From Gracilaria domingensis (Eukaryota > Rhodophyta > Florideophyceae > Gracilariales > Gracilariaceae): 43,148 nucleotides of DNA. Below, piece by piece: positions 20,074 to 29,922 of this stretch. The DNA is taken from contig VCMS01000386.1 of the NCBI GenBank assembly GCA_022539475.1, positions 1 to 43,148 of the forward strand, in the 5' to 3' direction. Each line of letters opens with the position of its first letter. Position 1 is the first letter of the stretch. Under the pieces are notes generated by a model that searched no databases, had not been told where the DNA came from, and saw only the letters and a list, made by a program, of their open reading frames with translations. The position numbers were made by a program, and so were the translations under genes.

Positions 20074-21932
20074 ATGAAGATTTTTGAGCATCTTCGACAC
20101 CGTCCACATGCCCCAAGCACCGGCTTTATCGACACATCGCGTACCCCAGCCCTGGGGTTGCGCCAGAAGGACGGGGATGACCAGGACCCGGACGTACGTC
20201 ATGTAAATAGGCGTCCTCGCCACCATGTTGACTACGAGGGTAATGACATAGAGGATGACGATCAATACATCAGTAGCCTCCGACGTGCAAAGCGCAAGCA
20301 GCGTCGAATCAATTTTCCGCGACGTCGATATCCAGCAGCCGAGAGCCCGAGAATGCCTGATGGAGGCCCCATGCGACTCACTTCTCCTAAACGCGCCGTC
20401 GAGAATGTAGCGAACGGTGAAGCCAACTCTTCAACAGAACGTCAAGATGAGAACATGAAAGATGTGAAGCAGAATGGTGCAATGGAGGAAAGTGAAGACG
20501 ATTCACATCGGTGGAGAGCGAGACCTCTGCAGAGGGTTGAAGGTCGTAATCGACAGGCGAAGGGCGCTGTAGCTGAAGAGAGTGACGATGGTTCACTTCG
20601 GTGGCAGCACGAATGCAGCCTAAGGCTGAGGATTATAATCCATCTGCGAAGGGCGGTGCAAGGGAAGAAAGTGACGATAATTCACTTCGGTGGAGACCAC
20701 GAGCCCAGCCCAAGGTTGACGCTCGTATTCCATCAGTGAAAGGCGGCGCAATGGAAGAAAGTGACGATGATTCACTTCGGTGGAAGCGAAGAACGCAACC
20801 TGAAGGTAGCAATCCGTCGGCGAAGGGTGCGGCAATTGAAGAGAACGACGATGATTCACTAAAGTGGAAACCAAAAACCCAGCCCAAGGCTGAGGGCCGT
20901 AATCCACCTGCAAAGGGTGGAGCAATGGAAGAAGACGATGATGATTCAAATCGGTGGAAAGCACGAACCCATCCTAAGATTGAGACTCGCAATTCTTCTG
21001 CAAAGGGCGGAACAATGGAAGCAAGTGACGATGATTCACTTCGATGGAAATCACAAGACCAGCCAAAGGCCGAAGATCGTACTGCATCTGCGAGGGATGA
21101 AGATGCAGATGAAAAAGCTGATCCGGACGTGAGCCAACCACCTAGAATGGTAATGAACTCGATGCACCGTATCAGGGGTGAGGGCAGCAAAACTGATACG
21201 GCACCTGGAGATCGGAGGACGGTAGATGAAGATGCTCGGCGTGGACGTAGCATGATGGAGAGCTCGTTTGGGGAAGCGGTGAATAGGCGGCTCAGGGATC
21301 AAGCAGAAGATGGAACTGGCGAAATTGACGCTGAGCGGACAAATGCGACCAGCGCATCCGACGAGGAAGAAGGTAAAAATGCAGATGAGGAGGAGTCTAG
21401 AAAGGACGCAGAGGGTATTTCGAACGGTAGAAATGGTGGTGAAAACGGCCTTAGCCGCGAAGGGCAAGCACAAACGGCACACTCAGGAGAAGGAGGCGAT
21501 CGTGACGACAAAGGTAGATCAGTCTTGGGACGACCTGAAGACATATCCGGCACTAGGAGTGCTGAAGCACAGCAAAGACCAGAAGTGCCGGAGCTCAATG
21601 ATTTTCGAGACAGCGCACTGCCAGAGGGCAAGGAAGACAATCTGAACAATGAGATTGACGAGGAGGATATAGACGACGCGATGAAGAGTACTGAAGAAAA
21701 CCCGGAGCGGTCAGAGGTTGCGCAAGAGATGAGCACGTCTCGCCCCGCGAATGCACCGCGGATTGATGCTATTGTTGAAGGCCTCCGAGGTGAAGATAAG
21801 GACATCAACTCTTCGCCTTCGAATCGAGATACTCCCGAAGTAAATCGTGGCCTTGAGAAGGCTGAGAAAGACATGCGCCGTACTGAAGATGGAAGTTGCA
21901 GATGGAGGAAGTTGAGAGTGTGCTCTACTTAA
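20074..21932 (+). pseudogene. acidic disordered repeat protein, one frameshift
   Basis: One gene seen as two frames that meet near 20600. The first runs from ATG 20074 (MKIFEHLRHRPHAPS) and the second continues to 21932, about 620 codons in all. The middle carries seven repeats of 30 residues, consensus AKGGAMEESDDDSLRWK plus a basic Pro/Gln-rich linker (QPKAEDRNPS). Repeat starts at 20479, 20569, 20658, 20748, 20832, 20922 and 21012 are spaced 90, 89, 90, 84, 90 and 90 bases. The single 89 localises a one-base deletion, which is what breaks the frame. The C-terminal third is Glu/Asp/Arg-rich. No family recognised. It could be a working gene if the missing base is an assembly error. Confidence 0.6.
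20479..21100 (+). repeat. tandem 90-bp coding repeat, seven units
   Basis: Each unit encodes an acidic core (EESDDDSLRW) and a basic linker. Units differ at many positions, so the array is old. One unit lacks 6 bases (84) and one lacks a single base (89). Confidence 0.85.
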
Positions 21933-22464
21933 GAACCCTTTTTGTAATGACTGTAATGACTTCAGTTTCCTTCCTACAGAGGTGGGTATTGAGTTCGTGG
22001 CTTGCGAATAGGATTTGATCCATCCCTTTCTAACAGACTCAAAGATGTCGACTTCAACTGCTATGCGATTGGATCTTGTACAGACTTTCGTTCATCTACA
22101 TTATGTTAAGAATTTCGCTGGAAGCTCCGTGTGGTGTTCATCGGCGGATTAAATTGTGCTACACAGAGAAGCTCTTAACTTGATACACGTGGTAGCAATT
22201 CTTCTGTCGCAGAACTTGCTGTGCTTGCCCGATTTTTCGGTGTCCATGTAAAGTGCTTGTCTGACACGATCATTTCGGCATATAACTTCCATCTATCTCA
22301 TGGTCAAAGCTTTGTATCCGAATCCCGTCCTGAGTCGACTAAAAAAGTTCATAGTTTGCAAGACTCATAGAAGAACGATATAATATCGTTTTTCTATGAG
22401 CCTTGCAACCTATACGGTATTGATGATTTAGATACATATCCGCTACTCGTTCCACTCTGCATCT
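21933..22464. other. spacer with a 53-nt palindrome
   Basis: No gene seen. The palindrome at 22356-22408 begins TTGCAAG and ends CTTGCAA. Its arms (about 26 bp) have one mismatch and one pair that would be G-U, with CGATAT-A-ATATCG at the centre. Confidence 0.5.
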
Positions 22465-22866
22465 CTACTGTTTTTTCCTTGCTGTCCCGCAATGCCCCCC
22501 GTCGATGTTCGATTTCTTAGTCCTTTTCTCAGATCGCGGAGGAATTTTCACCAAATGGCGACCCCTGTCACCGCATTCTCTGGTTTCTCGTTCTGTCAAT
22601 GACCTAGTTGTCTCCTGATCTTCAAATAAGTCTTCGTCATCAACGAATCCATCTCCCATATCACTATCGGCTGCCTGTGGAAATCGTACACTGTCCATGC
22701 CAATTCCGCGACCGGCAGCGGTTGAGACTTCCTTGTCCCCATGTACATTCTTTCTCCTGTCAAGCTTTAGCCGACTGGAATATGCCGGTTTCGCGACATT
22801 GAGGCAGAGCGCCGTTGCACGCTGTCGCGAATTGTTTTCAATCAGTGCGTCAAGGGTACAGGGCAT
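22465..22866 (-). CDS. hypothetical, charged C-terminal exon or fragment
   Basis: 133 codons, with an acidic stretch (DMGDGFVDDEDLFEDQE) followed by a basic end (RSEKRTKKSN). Acidic-then-basic tails are common in nuclear proteins. There is no recognisable domain, no clear partner exon and no known neighbour relation. It may be spurious. Confidence 0.25.
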   Translation of the reverse strand: MPCTLDALIENNSRQRATALCLNVAKPAYSSRLKLDRRKNVHGDKEVSTAAGRGIGMDSVRFPQAADSDMGDGFVDDEDLFEDQETTRSLTERETRECGDRGRHLVKIPPRSEKRTKKSNIDGGHCGTARKKQ

Positions 22867-23448
22867 GAGACATGAGGACGCAAGCCGTGAGCGACAATCA
22901 AACCATCAAGTTAACTTGCGGAGTATCATCGTGCGAAAGCGAAGGCGTGGGGAGCGCCGGAGCATGGCCATGCTGGGGTGCAAGAGGGTCATCGGAGCCT
23001 TTCAACAAAGAGTTTCGTCGACTGGGGCTCAAAATACCTGTACTCATGGCGGACTACCAATAACGCAGCTGATTGAGCCAATGCAAAGGTTTGCCATCCG
23101 AAGGTTGTTGATCGTGATGGAGTGAAGTTTTGACCGCTCTGCCGATGATTTTTTTTTACCACGGTTCATCTCCCCGTTTCGGTTTCGAAGTGTTATTAGA
23201 GACGCTGCAGCAACACCCAAGCCAGTCTTTATCAGCTCCATTAGTGTCGTAGATGATAACGGCAATGTTATCAGAGTCAGTTACTAAGGCGCAAGAGAGA
23301 GGCGAGGTAACGCAGTTCGTAATGGACTAGGGAAGTCCTGAACTTGTGTCAAATACTACTCAAGTTAAGAGAGGGGTGTGTTGGGAAGAGGAACATGTAG
23401 AGTGCTTGCAAGAAGGCTTTATGCAACTCAGGCTGCTTTTTGAAACAT

Positions 23449-23934
23449 TCAACCCTTCGGGCGTGAAATGCATGTCACAGCTGCAGGTGGAAACGATATA
23501 GGAACGCATTTACCAAGGGTATTAAAGATAAAGCAAAAGACGAACGGCAGAAAAGGAGAGACCAAGAGCAATTTATCCACTGCCGCATCCGCCCTCAATG
23601 CTTCATCATTCTCCACCAAAGTCGAAATCGCCGAAATCAAAGCCGCCAAAGTCAAATCCTCCTCCTTCTTCGAAACCTCCAGCCTCTCCCTCTTCATTTC
23701 CTTCGAACTCTTCAAAGAAGTTACTGAAGCCAGAGTTTGGGCTTCTTGCTCTTCCGTGACTGATGCTTCACATACGCGCTTGCGCTCTTGCTCAGACAGC
23801 AATGACTTCATAGAACGCTGAACAGCCTGATGAGGCACAACCTTAGTCATAAGAAAGCCTGATGTGTTTGCTGGATATGTGGCCACAGGCCGATCGAAAC
23901 GAGACATGTTTCTGGAAAGGGCAGTTTGTATCAT
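23449..23934 (-). CDS. hypothetical helical protein, possibly one exon
   Basis: 161 codons from ATG 23934. After a short N-terminus (MSRFDRPVATYPANTSG), a charged helical stretch follows (SLLSEQERKRVCEASVTEEQ and LKSSKEMKRERLEVSKKEED). The last 35 residues are hydrophobic (LLLVSPFLPFVFCFIFNTLG), with Cys and Phe, and may be either a membrane segment or unspliced intron. Not recognised. Confidence 0.35.
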   Translation of the reverse strand: MIQTALSRNMSRFDRPVATYPANTSGFLMTKVVPHQAVQRSMKSLLSEQERKRVCEASVTEEQEAQTLASVTSLKSSKEMKRERLEVSKKEEDLTLAALISAISTLVENDEALRADAAVDKLLLVSPFLPFVFCFIFNTLGKCVPISFPPAAVTCISRPKG

Positions 23935-24049
23935 ATTGTTCCATGATTAAGGCCATTCTTCACGGGCTTCCATATGTAGTGTGAACCGTATGGAATAACT
24001 CCAACGTGTTGCCAATACACAAATCGCTCTCTTGTTGCGCTCATGGATC

Positions 24050-25000
24050 GCTGACTATGAGGGCCCTCTCCAAATCTACTGAATAGAAAGATTGTTGTCC
24101 AGAATGAAGAAGAAAAGTGTATCTCAGTTGATGTGAAATGGGTTCTTTCGGTATTGCGAGAGGAGTATGAACAGTGTTGTGAACAAGGTAGTTGAGTGCG
24201 TTCGTGATCACAGTAGTATCACAGGGGAGTATGATGGCTCGAAAGTGTTTTATGTCACATGGCGTCTTGTTCTAAAAGGATCAGTAAGGATTATCTATTA
24301 TCTACATCTATTATCTACATGTTGCACTTGGATGACTCACCTTTACTAAAGTCGGTTCTAGCTCGTACTGGAAGGAGTTTCTCTCTCTCTTTATTTATGA
24401 CCGTGCAGGGGGAGTCTCGAACGATGCCTTCTCGCAGTTTCCCAGCCGTACGACACAGTTCTTTTCCTAATTGATAGACCACGAGAGCACAGGCGTTCTT
24501 GAATCGATACTTCCGAACGCCCTACGAGTAGCGTTTGAAAAAAGCACCGAAGCCGTTGATCTATTAGATTTATGCCTCAAACGTAGTTACCCTTGTAATG
24601 GATGTTAACCACCTCTTTCGCATTCACCCATTCCACACCCAGAATTATGGACAGCGTACCAAAGAGCACCTCTCATCAGAGAGAAAATGCGTGAATCGAT
24701 CAAGGCCATTTGTCTCACAAGAAACCTTACCAAAGAGATCAGTTGCATTGTTTTTCAGTCCAATCGAACTGCAAGACGAAATACAGAAGTGCCAAGGGTA
24801 GGGTCATCCTGTTTCTTTCTCAGTAGAGACCCATATTTCCATCTACTTTGTGGGAACAACTCGGTGTCATGGACAAGCTCTTTAAGCTTCTCTGATAAAT
24901 GGCTTTCTTGCGGAACCCCTTGCAACTTGTTCCATTACGTTCGGAATGGGTTGACACTGGTGAACATGGGGAGGGACTTAATTTCACGTACGCCCTAGCT
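24050..25000 (+). pseudogene. possible decayed gene, unrecognised
   Basis: Coding-like phrases lie in register but are separated by stops: KCISVDVKWVLSVLREEYEQ (about 24117), ESILPNALRVAFEKSTEAVD (about 24500) and REKMRESIKAICLTRNLTKE (about 24680). No family identified. Codon-like structure is the only support. Confidence 0.25.
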
Positions 25001-25509
25001 GCAGATTGTCCTCCTTTAGGTATATTACCTACGATATGTTTGGAACCTGAACGATACTAGGATATTCCTGATTACGCAACGTTTGTAAGAAACTTAGCAG
25101 TTAGCATTTGGTGCACACGTCATGTCAGTTATGATCCACTGTCACTTTTTCTCGTATGCGTCGTAATCGCCAAAGTTTGCGATCAGGTTTGGGCTAGAAA
25201 CTCATATTTAACAGACATGGCACAAAAGCTTCCCCTGCGTATATCAACTGCGGTGCAACTTAGGCATATATACATCTTATAGACACAGGCAAACACAACG
25301 AAGCAGAGATAGGCGAGCATTTGTCCGCAGCATTGCATCAATAAGGAGCTGCCTGAGTTCGTTACACCAGCACACTGGCTTGTACAGGGATTCGCAAGAT
25401 ATCGAACGTTGCTCAAGCGGCGATAAAACGACATACCAACCAATGGTAAGATACGCGACAACAAATGCAATTCTCATGACAGCAAACGCACGAACGACGC
25501 CAAAGCAGA

Positions 25510-25705
25510 AACGCAGGTTTAACCACCGCATCCACCCCCGCACCCTCCACCGCACCCGCCACCACCACATCCTCCGCCATCGCCGCCACCTCCGTCGCCA
25601 CCTCCATAATCTCAACCGCACCCTCCACCGCACCCTCCACCGCACCCTCCACCACATCCTCCGCCACACCCACCATCACATCCTCCGCCACCGCCGACGT
25701 CTCCG
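25510..25705. repeat. C-rich minisatellite (CCACCGCACC-type units)
   Basis: Imperfect tandem units of about 12-15 bases, such as CCCTCCACCGCA, underlie the Gly/Cys-rich tail on the minus strand and extend past its stop codon. Confidence 0.6.
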
Positions 25706-26160
25706 CTGCCAAAGATACAGGTGAGCAACCTTTACTATTGTGTATGCGTGAAAACAAGCACTAAGAGAAGGCTGACGGTAGTTCTTTTGATCTGTTCACA
25801 GATACATTGAAGTCTTGCGTTGTACAATGGATTGGTAGTTTTCTCCAAGATAATTGGGATTGCCCTCTCCCTTGCACCAGAGGTAACAACTCCTGGCGGC
25901 CGAGCCCAAAAACAGTAGAAAAATCACGATATATAAGTTGAAGAAGAAATCGTTTGGAGGGTAGCCGTACTTGCCATACAGAGAGGCTATCTTATCCGGT
26001 GAAGTCACAGGTACATAACCATCATTTGTCATCTCTATTAAGCCAAGGTACCGTACGACAGAAACAGAATCACTTAAGCCAAGTGAGGTTCCGAAAACAA
26101 TCCAGGAAGAAAGCAGAACTTGATTCTCAGAGATGCCTAGATGAGACGCCACCCACAATC
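25612..26160 (-). CDS. membrane protein with a Cys-Gly3 repeat tail (last two exons)
   Basis: Exon 26160-25806 starts after an acceptor (GAGTGCAG). It encodes LWVASHLGISENQVLL, a hydrophobic stretch (SSWIVFGTSLGLS), a loop with KYGYPPNDFFF, a membrane segment (NLYIVIFLLFLGSA) and CYLWCKGEGNPNYLGENY. Donor GTATCTG at 25805 and acceptor TTTGGCAG at 25706 join it in phase to exon 25705-25612. That exon reads IGDVGGGGGCDGGCGGG, then further GGGC units to a TGA. Phase consistency across the splice (355 and 94 bases) supports the model. Earlier exons were not resolved. The tail may bind metal or be lipidated; function unknown. The opposite strand of the tail reads as a His-rich frame, which I regard as a shadow. 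Confidence 0.45.
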
Positions 26161-26260
26161 CTGCACTCACAAACCATAACAGTATATGTTACTGTCAATA
26201 AACAGAGCAAGGAAAGATATAGGAGCGCGTTTGCATTCTCATCGACCCATGTTTGAACAG

Positions 26261-27392
26261 ACTTAATGCTCGCCGTAATTCGTGCAAAAACTGGATCGAA
26301 AGCAATCGAAAGGGAAACGGTGATTAACTGAAAAAGTCTGCCTTCGGGCCCATACCTGCAAACAGGTGTCGACTTTATGTACTTTCCTGTAGTTGGCGGC
26401 CCTCAACTTCAAGTCTTGATCGAACTCGATTTAGGATAGTTCTCTTTATTTGTTTCCGTTTGAAATCATGCAGAATGTTATATTAGACGGAAAATCACAC
26501 CTCATTATGAGAGGTTTCGTAATGAAACGTACACCAACCGCTGAATTGCATGATGTGCTCATGCTGGGAAGGCCGTATCAAGAACATTATAGATGTTGTA
26601 CAACTCTCTAAAGGGCCCATACACTGCAGTTGTAGCCCCACGAGACGATGCAGCTATTTCTTTTCTTCTCATGATGTGTTCATTCATTTCACCCGGAATA
26701 GCACACAACACTTTCATTGAATTCAGAAGAAGTGGTCGGACCTGCGTTCGACAATTTCCTTTCCAGCCATTTGTCAAACGCAATGATTCACGGCCTCGCT
26801 CCTGCAATAAGGTCGCTCATTTGAAGCACGAACGATGTGCGCCCTCCAAAACGTCATTTTTCCTAGTTTTTTCTGCATCTTGCGTTGAATTAACAACCTT
26901 CTCACTTTTCTCTTTATAATTCTGACTGAGGTACTGCAAAAGCAGGCTTTCATGACGGGCTGAGGACGGTAACCGACTTTACTTCGAACAATTGCGTACA
27001 TTGTTACGGTTCAGTTCAATGTGGAAGCGTAAACAATCTTCCTCTTTCCTCTTTTTCTCTCTCTCTTCTTCCGCAACACAGGCCGTATATTTGCGCTTCG
27101 TAACTTTCTTACCTGCTGCCCTGTACAAAGATCAAGTTACCAGGGGTACTGTACCATGCTTTGACATCATCGAATCGTCATCAACGAAGCCGATAGTTGC
27201 GATGGTTACGGATGACGGGACTAGAAACGGAGATGAGGCTGCCCAGGAGTAAAGCTGCCATCGAGGAGAGAGAATGAGAAAAAACATTCGGCACTGGGGA
27301 TTCCAGACCGATCCCTCATGTCAGTACTAGCCCAGCTCAAAGCGACTTCGCATGTGCTCAATTCTCAGCGGCGAGCTCCCCGCGCACACAAA
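26261..27392. other. intergenic region, nothing supported
   Basis: Only short frames without domain features. Composition becomes GC/CpG-rich after about 27360. Confidence 0.35.
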
Positions 27393-27926
27393 TGTGACAG
27401 CGCCCGCCAACGGCGACGCGTGATGTCAGGCAGCCGTTCACAAAAACGCGCCACGCACTTGTCGTCACGCCGCGTGCTGCCGCCCACAGCCTGTGTCACG
27501 CGTCATTCGTGACGGCCCGAGCACAACCAATCGTCGCACGCACGCAGATAGGAAGATATGATCTTTTCGAGGGACGAAGAATATAGTTTATTTATAGGTT
27601 TTTGATCCTGGACAGTTGTGCTCGTGTTTGATGCACCGCCGTCGCGCGGCGACGACAGACAGACACAATCAAGCTCTGTGTCTGTTTGCGACGTCCTTTC
27701 CAAGACGTCGTGCGGTTTGCTTCCGATCGTGTTGCGATCTCGCCGTAAGTTGTCTTTCGTACCCACCCGCCCATAGCCCTTGAATATTCGATCTTGAGAA
27801 GATCGGAATATTCGATCTTGAGAAGATATAATTTAGAGCGAAGGACGCGGTCCTTCTCTTTTCTGGAATATTCGATCTTGAGAAGATCTACCTTAGAACG
27901 AAGGACGCGGTCCTTCTCCTTTCTGC
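27393..27926 (+). mobile_element. candidate solo LTR of another family, flanked by ACAAA
   Basis: A CpG-rich block starts TGTGACAGCG and is flanked by ACAAA at 27388-27392 and 27927-27931, like a 5-bp target duplication. It contains CRE-like sites (GTGACGG, TGATGTCA), an AT-rich TATA-like box (ATAGTTTATTTATAGG, about 27585) and then tandem units. The right end reads ...CTTTCTGC, not the expected CA, which weakens the call. It could instead be a host promoter. Confidence 0.35.
27779..27926. repeat. tandem repeat with internal hairpins
   Basis: GAATATTCGATCTTGAGAAG occurs three times (first near 27782). The last two are each followed by a unit holding GAAGGAC-GCG-GTCCTTC, a perfect small hairpin, then TTTTCTG or CTTTCTG. 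The unit length is about 73 bases. Confidence 0.8.
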
Positions 27927-28412
27927 ACAAACTAAACAAGATGCAACTGATGGATCAAAGAAGTACCCGGTGCTTTTGAAGACTCCATCTGTAAACGCTC
28001 TACACGAAGCAGAACCTCAGACAGACTGCAAACGCGTGCCGCGAAAAGTATTGAGATGTGGAAGTTGTATCCTCCTTTATCGAACGCGACCTGAGACGGG
28101 ATGCATCGTTCTTCAGATCTAATTTGAGAAAAACTGATACGCTCGAAGAAGGATGCCAACTGTGAGTATGGAAGCAAGGAAGCGGACACGCATTGCAGAG
28201 TTCGAAACTCTAAAAGTCGCGAATGGCTGCCTTTGTTCAAAAATTTTGTACCAAGCGTGTATGAAGTCCGGACTCGGAACTCCTGAATATCAAAAATACC
28301 CCATTGACGAGGTGCTGTTGGACCAATGTTCATTCGACCTCGTCTGCGGCCTTGCCTGAAAACGGTGACGGCACAGAGAGGAGGTTTGCCTCCTCCTTCA
28401 ACTGTTTGGTAT

Positions 28413-29696
28413 TCAGTTCGGCAGACTCATGCTACACCATTGGATGAGGCTGTTCATATGCGATGGAGGCAGTGCGGAAAACAATACGACCTCTTTGGTC
28501 AAAGGGTTGACAAACGAAATGCTCCACGCATGCAATTTGAGACCTTTTCGAAGCGGGTTGTTTTGCAAGTATGGCGGTAACCGCCATACTTGCAAGCCTC
28601 TCATCACATGCCGCAGCATTGATTTCGTCGTCATCGGCATACATGGCATTTCTGAACAACATTGCAACGATTGAAGACGAAGATAGGCACACGTCGGTGA
28701 GTTGTCTTCCCGAAATGTATAGAAAATTGGGCTAGAAGTGTAGTGTGGAACGTACTCTGTTGGATTGTATAGATCGTCGCCAATGATTGGCAATGACTTG
28801 CTGGCGGCATGGATGAGTTCGACCGGTTTGTGGGGTGGCCTGAAGTAACATGACTTGCTTTGATACAGACTTGTCAAGAATAGTGTACATGGTTTTTGCT
28901 GGCTTTGAATCGGGGTTGGAATGGCCTATTTCGCGAGTATAAGCGCGAGCGGATCGTTGGATTGGCGCTTCAACTGTGAAAGAAGTGGTTGGTCGTGGAA
29001 TGTGGCCGTCCACGAGACACAGGTACTGCTTTCTTACGGCGCCGCTCATGAATTGGCGCATGATTGGATGACAGACTTGCTTGCTCTTGGCCATGATCAC
29101 CTGAATATATTGTCGCATTTTGGAAGGGTTAGTTTCGCTGGTTGTAAGGGAAACGAAGTATTCGATGACTACTTACGATTCCAGTTGCATGCTTTGAAAA
29201 AATGGAATGGTATGAAAGAAAGTGAGTCAGCAAGTGTTGGGTTAGTGTGGACGTGCTTTTGATAAACGCATCATATCCAATCGATGCAAGAGGTGAGGCG
29301 GATAACCCAAGTAACCAATAGCGCGATTCAACCACCAGCCGCCCTCAAAGCGATGACTCGGGTGCTCTTCAAGTACGGCGGCTTGTTGACAGCCAAGAAA
29401 GTATCCTCTTCAAAAACAACATCAAGTGGATCGTGATCTGCAACGAGAGGAATGGCCTTTGATCGCAGTCGCAACTCGCGTTTCTCGGCTTGTGTCAAGG
29501 TGCTCTTGTCGATGCTAAAGGGATGTCGCTCGCGAGTGGCTCGCTCTATCTCCTCTTGTAGAGAGCATGAGGTCGAAGACGCTTTGCATGACGCGGCGCT
29601 GTGCGGCGCGCGGTGGTGACGGAGACGCGTTGGTAGCGTTGGGGAGACGAAGGCTGCGCGAAGCGGCAGATGACGTGGTAGACAGAACGACTTCAT
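28413..29696 (-). pseudogene. RluA-family pseudouridine synthase pseudogene
   Basis: RluA enzymes isomerise uridines in rRNA or tRNA. Starting at ATG 29696, a Ser/Arg-rich N-terminus (MKSFCLPRHLPLRAAFV) looks like an organelle transit peptide. It is followed by VVFEEDTFLAVNKPPYLK, GGWWLNRAIGYLGYPPHLLH with RLD (the catalytic Asp motif HRLD), MRQFMSGAVRKQYLCLVDGH, QATPQTGRTH, LPIIGDDLYNPTEY and LKLHAWSISFVNP, the complete family order. Frames change near 29375 (after PPYLK) and near 28795 (after GRTH). The junction after HRLD needs an intron without a GT donor. A good intron is visible at about 29131-29092 (GTAAGTAG...ATTCAG). The gene is therefore disabled or misassembled. Confidence 0.75.
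28563..28595. repeat. perfect 15-bp-arm hairpin in the RluA pseudogene
   Basis: TTGCAAGTATGGCGG, TAA, then its exact reverse complement. It lies between the GDDLY and LHAW regions of the RluA-like gene. Its ends (TTGCAAG...CTTGCAA) are the same 7 bases as those of the palindrome at 22356-22408. Confidence 0.8.
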
Positions 29697-29922
29697 CGCG
29701 CATCGCACAGCTGAAGGGGACAAGAGGGGGTTGCCGCTTGTGGCTCGTATCCGCTGCATGAACTGCCCAATGAAGTCGTTGGGAAGCAACCTTCCGACAG
29801 AGCACGTCAAATGTTAGAAGTCAAACACAAGGTCCGCACTTAAGAACTACAGGCTTGGCGAATATCTCCATCCATGCAATAGCGAGCTCACTTTCTGCCA
29901 TCAACCAACTCCCTGCCTCAGC

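Noticed and set aside
20620..21482. Long minus-strand frames rich in Ser/Pro/His opposite the repeat protein
   Set aside because: They mirror the 90-bp coding repeats of the plus strand; the periodic acidic consensus is only sensible on the plus strand.
25507..25724. Plus-strand His/Arg-rich protein
   Set aside because: It is the complement of the C-rich minisatellite. The minus strand gives a phase-consistent spliced frame with a Gly-Cys tail.
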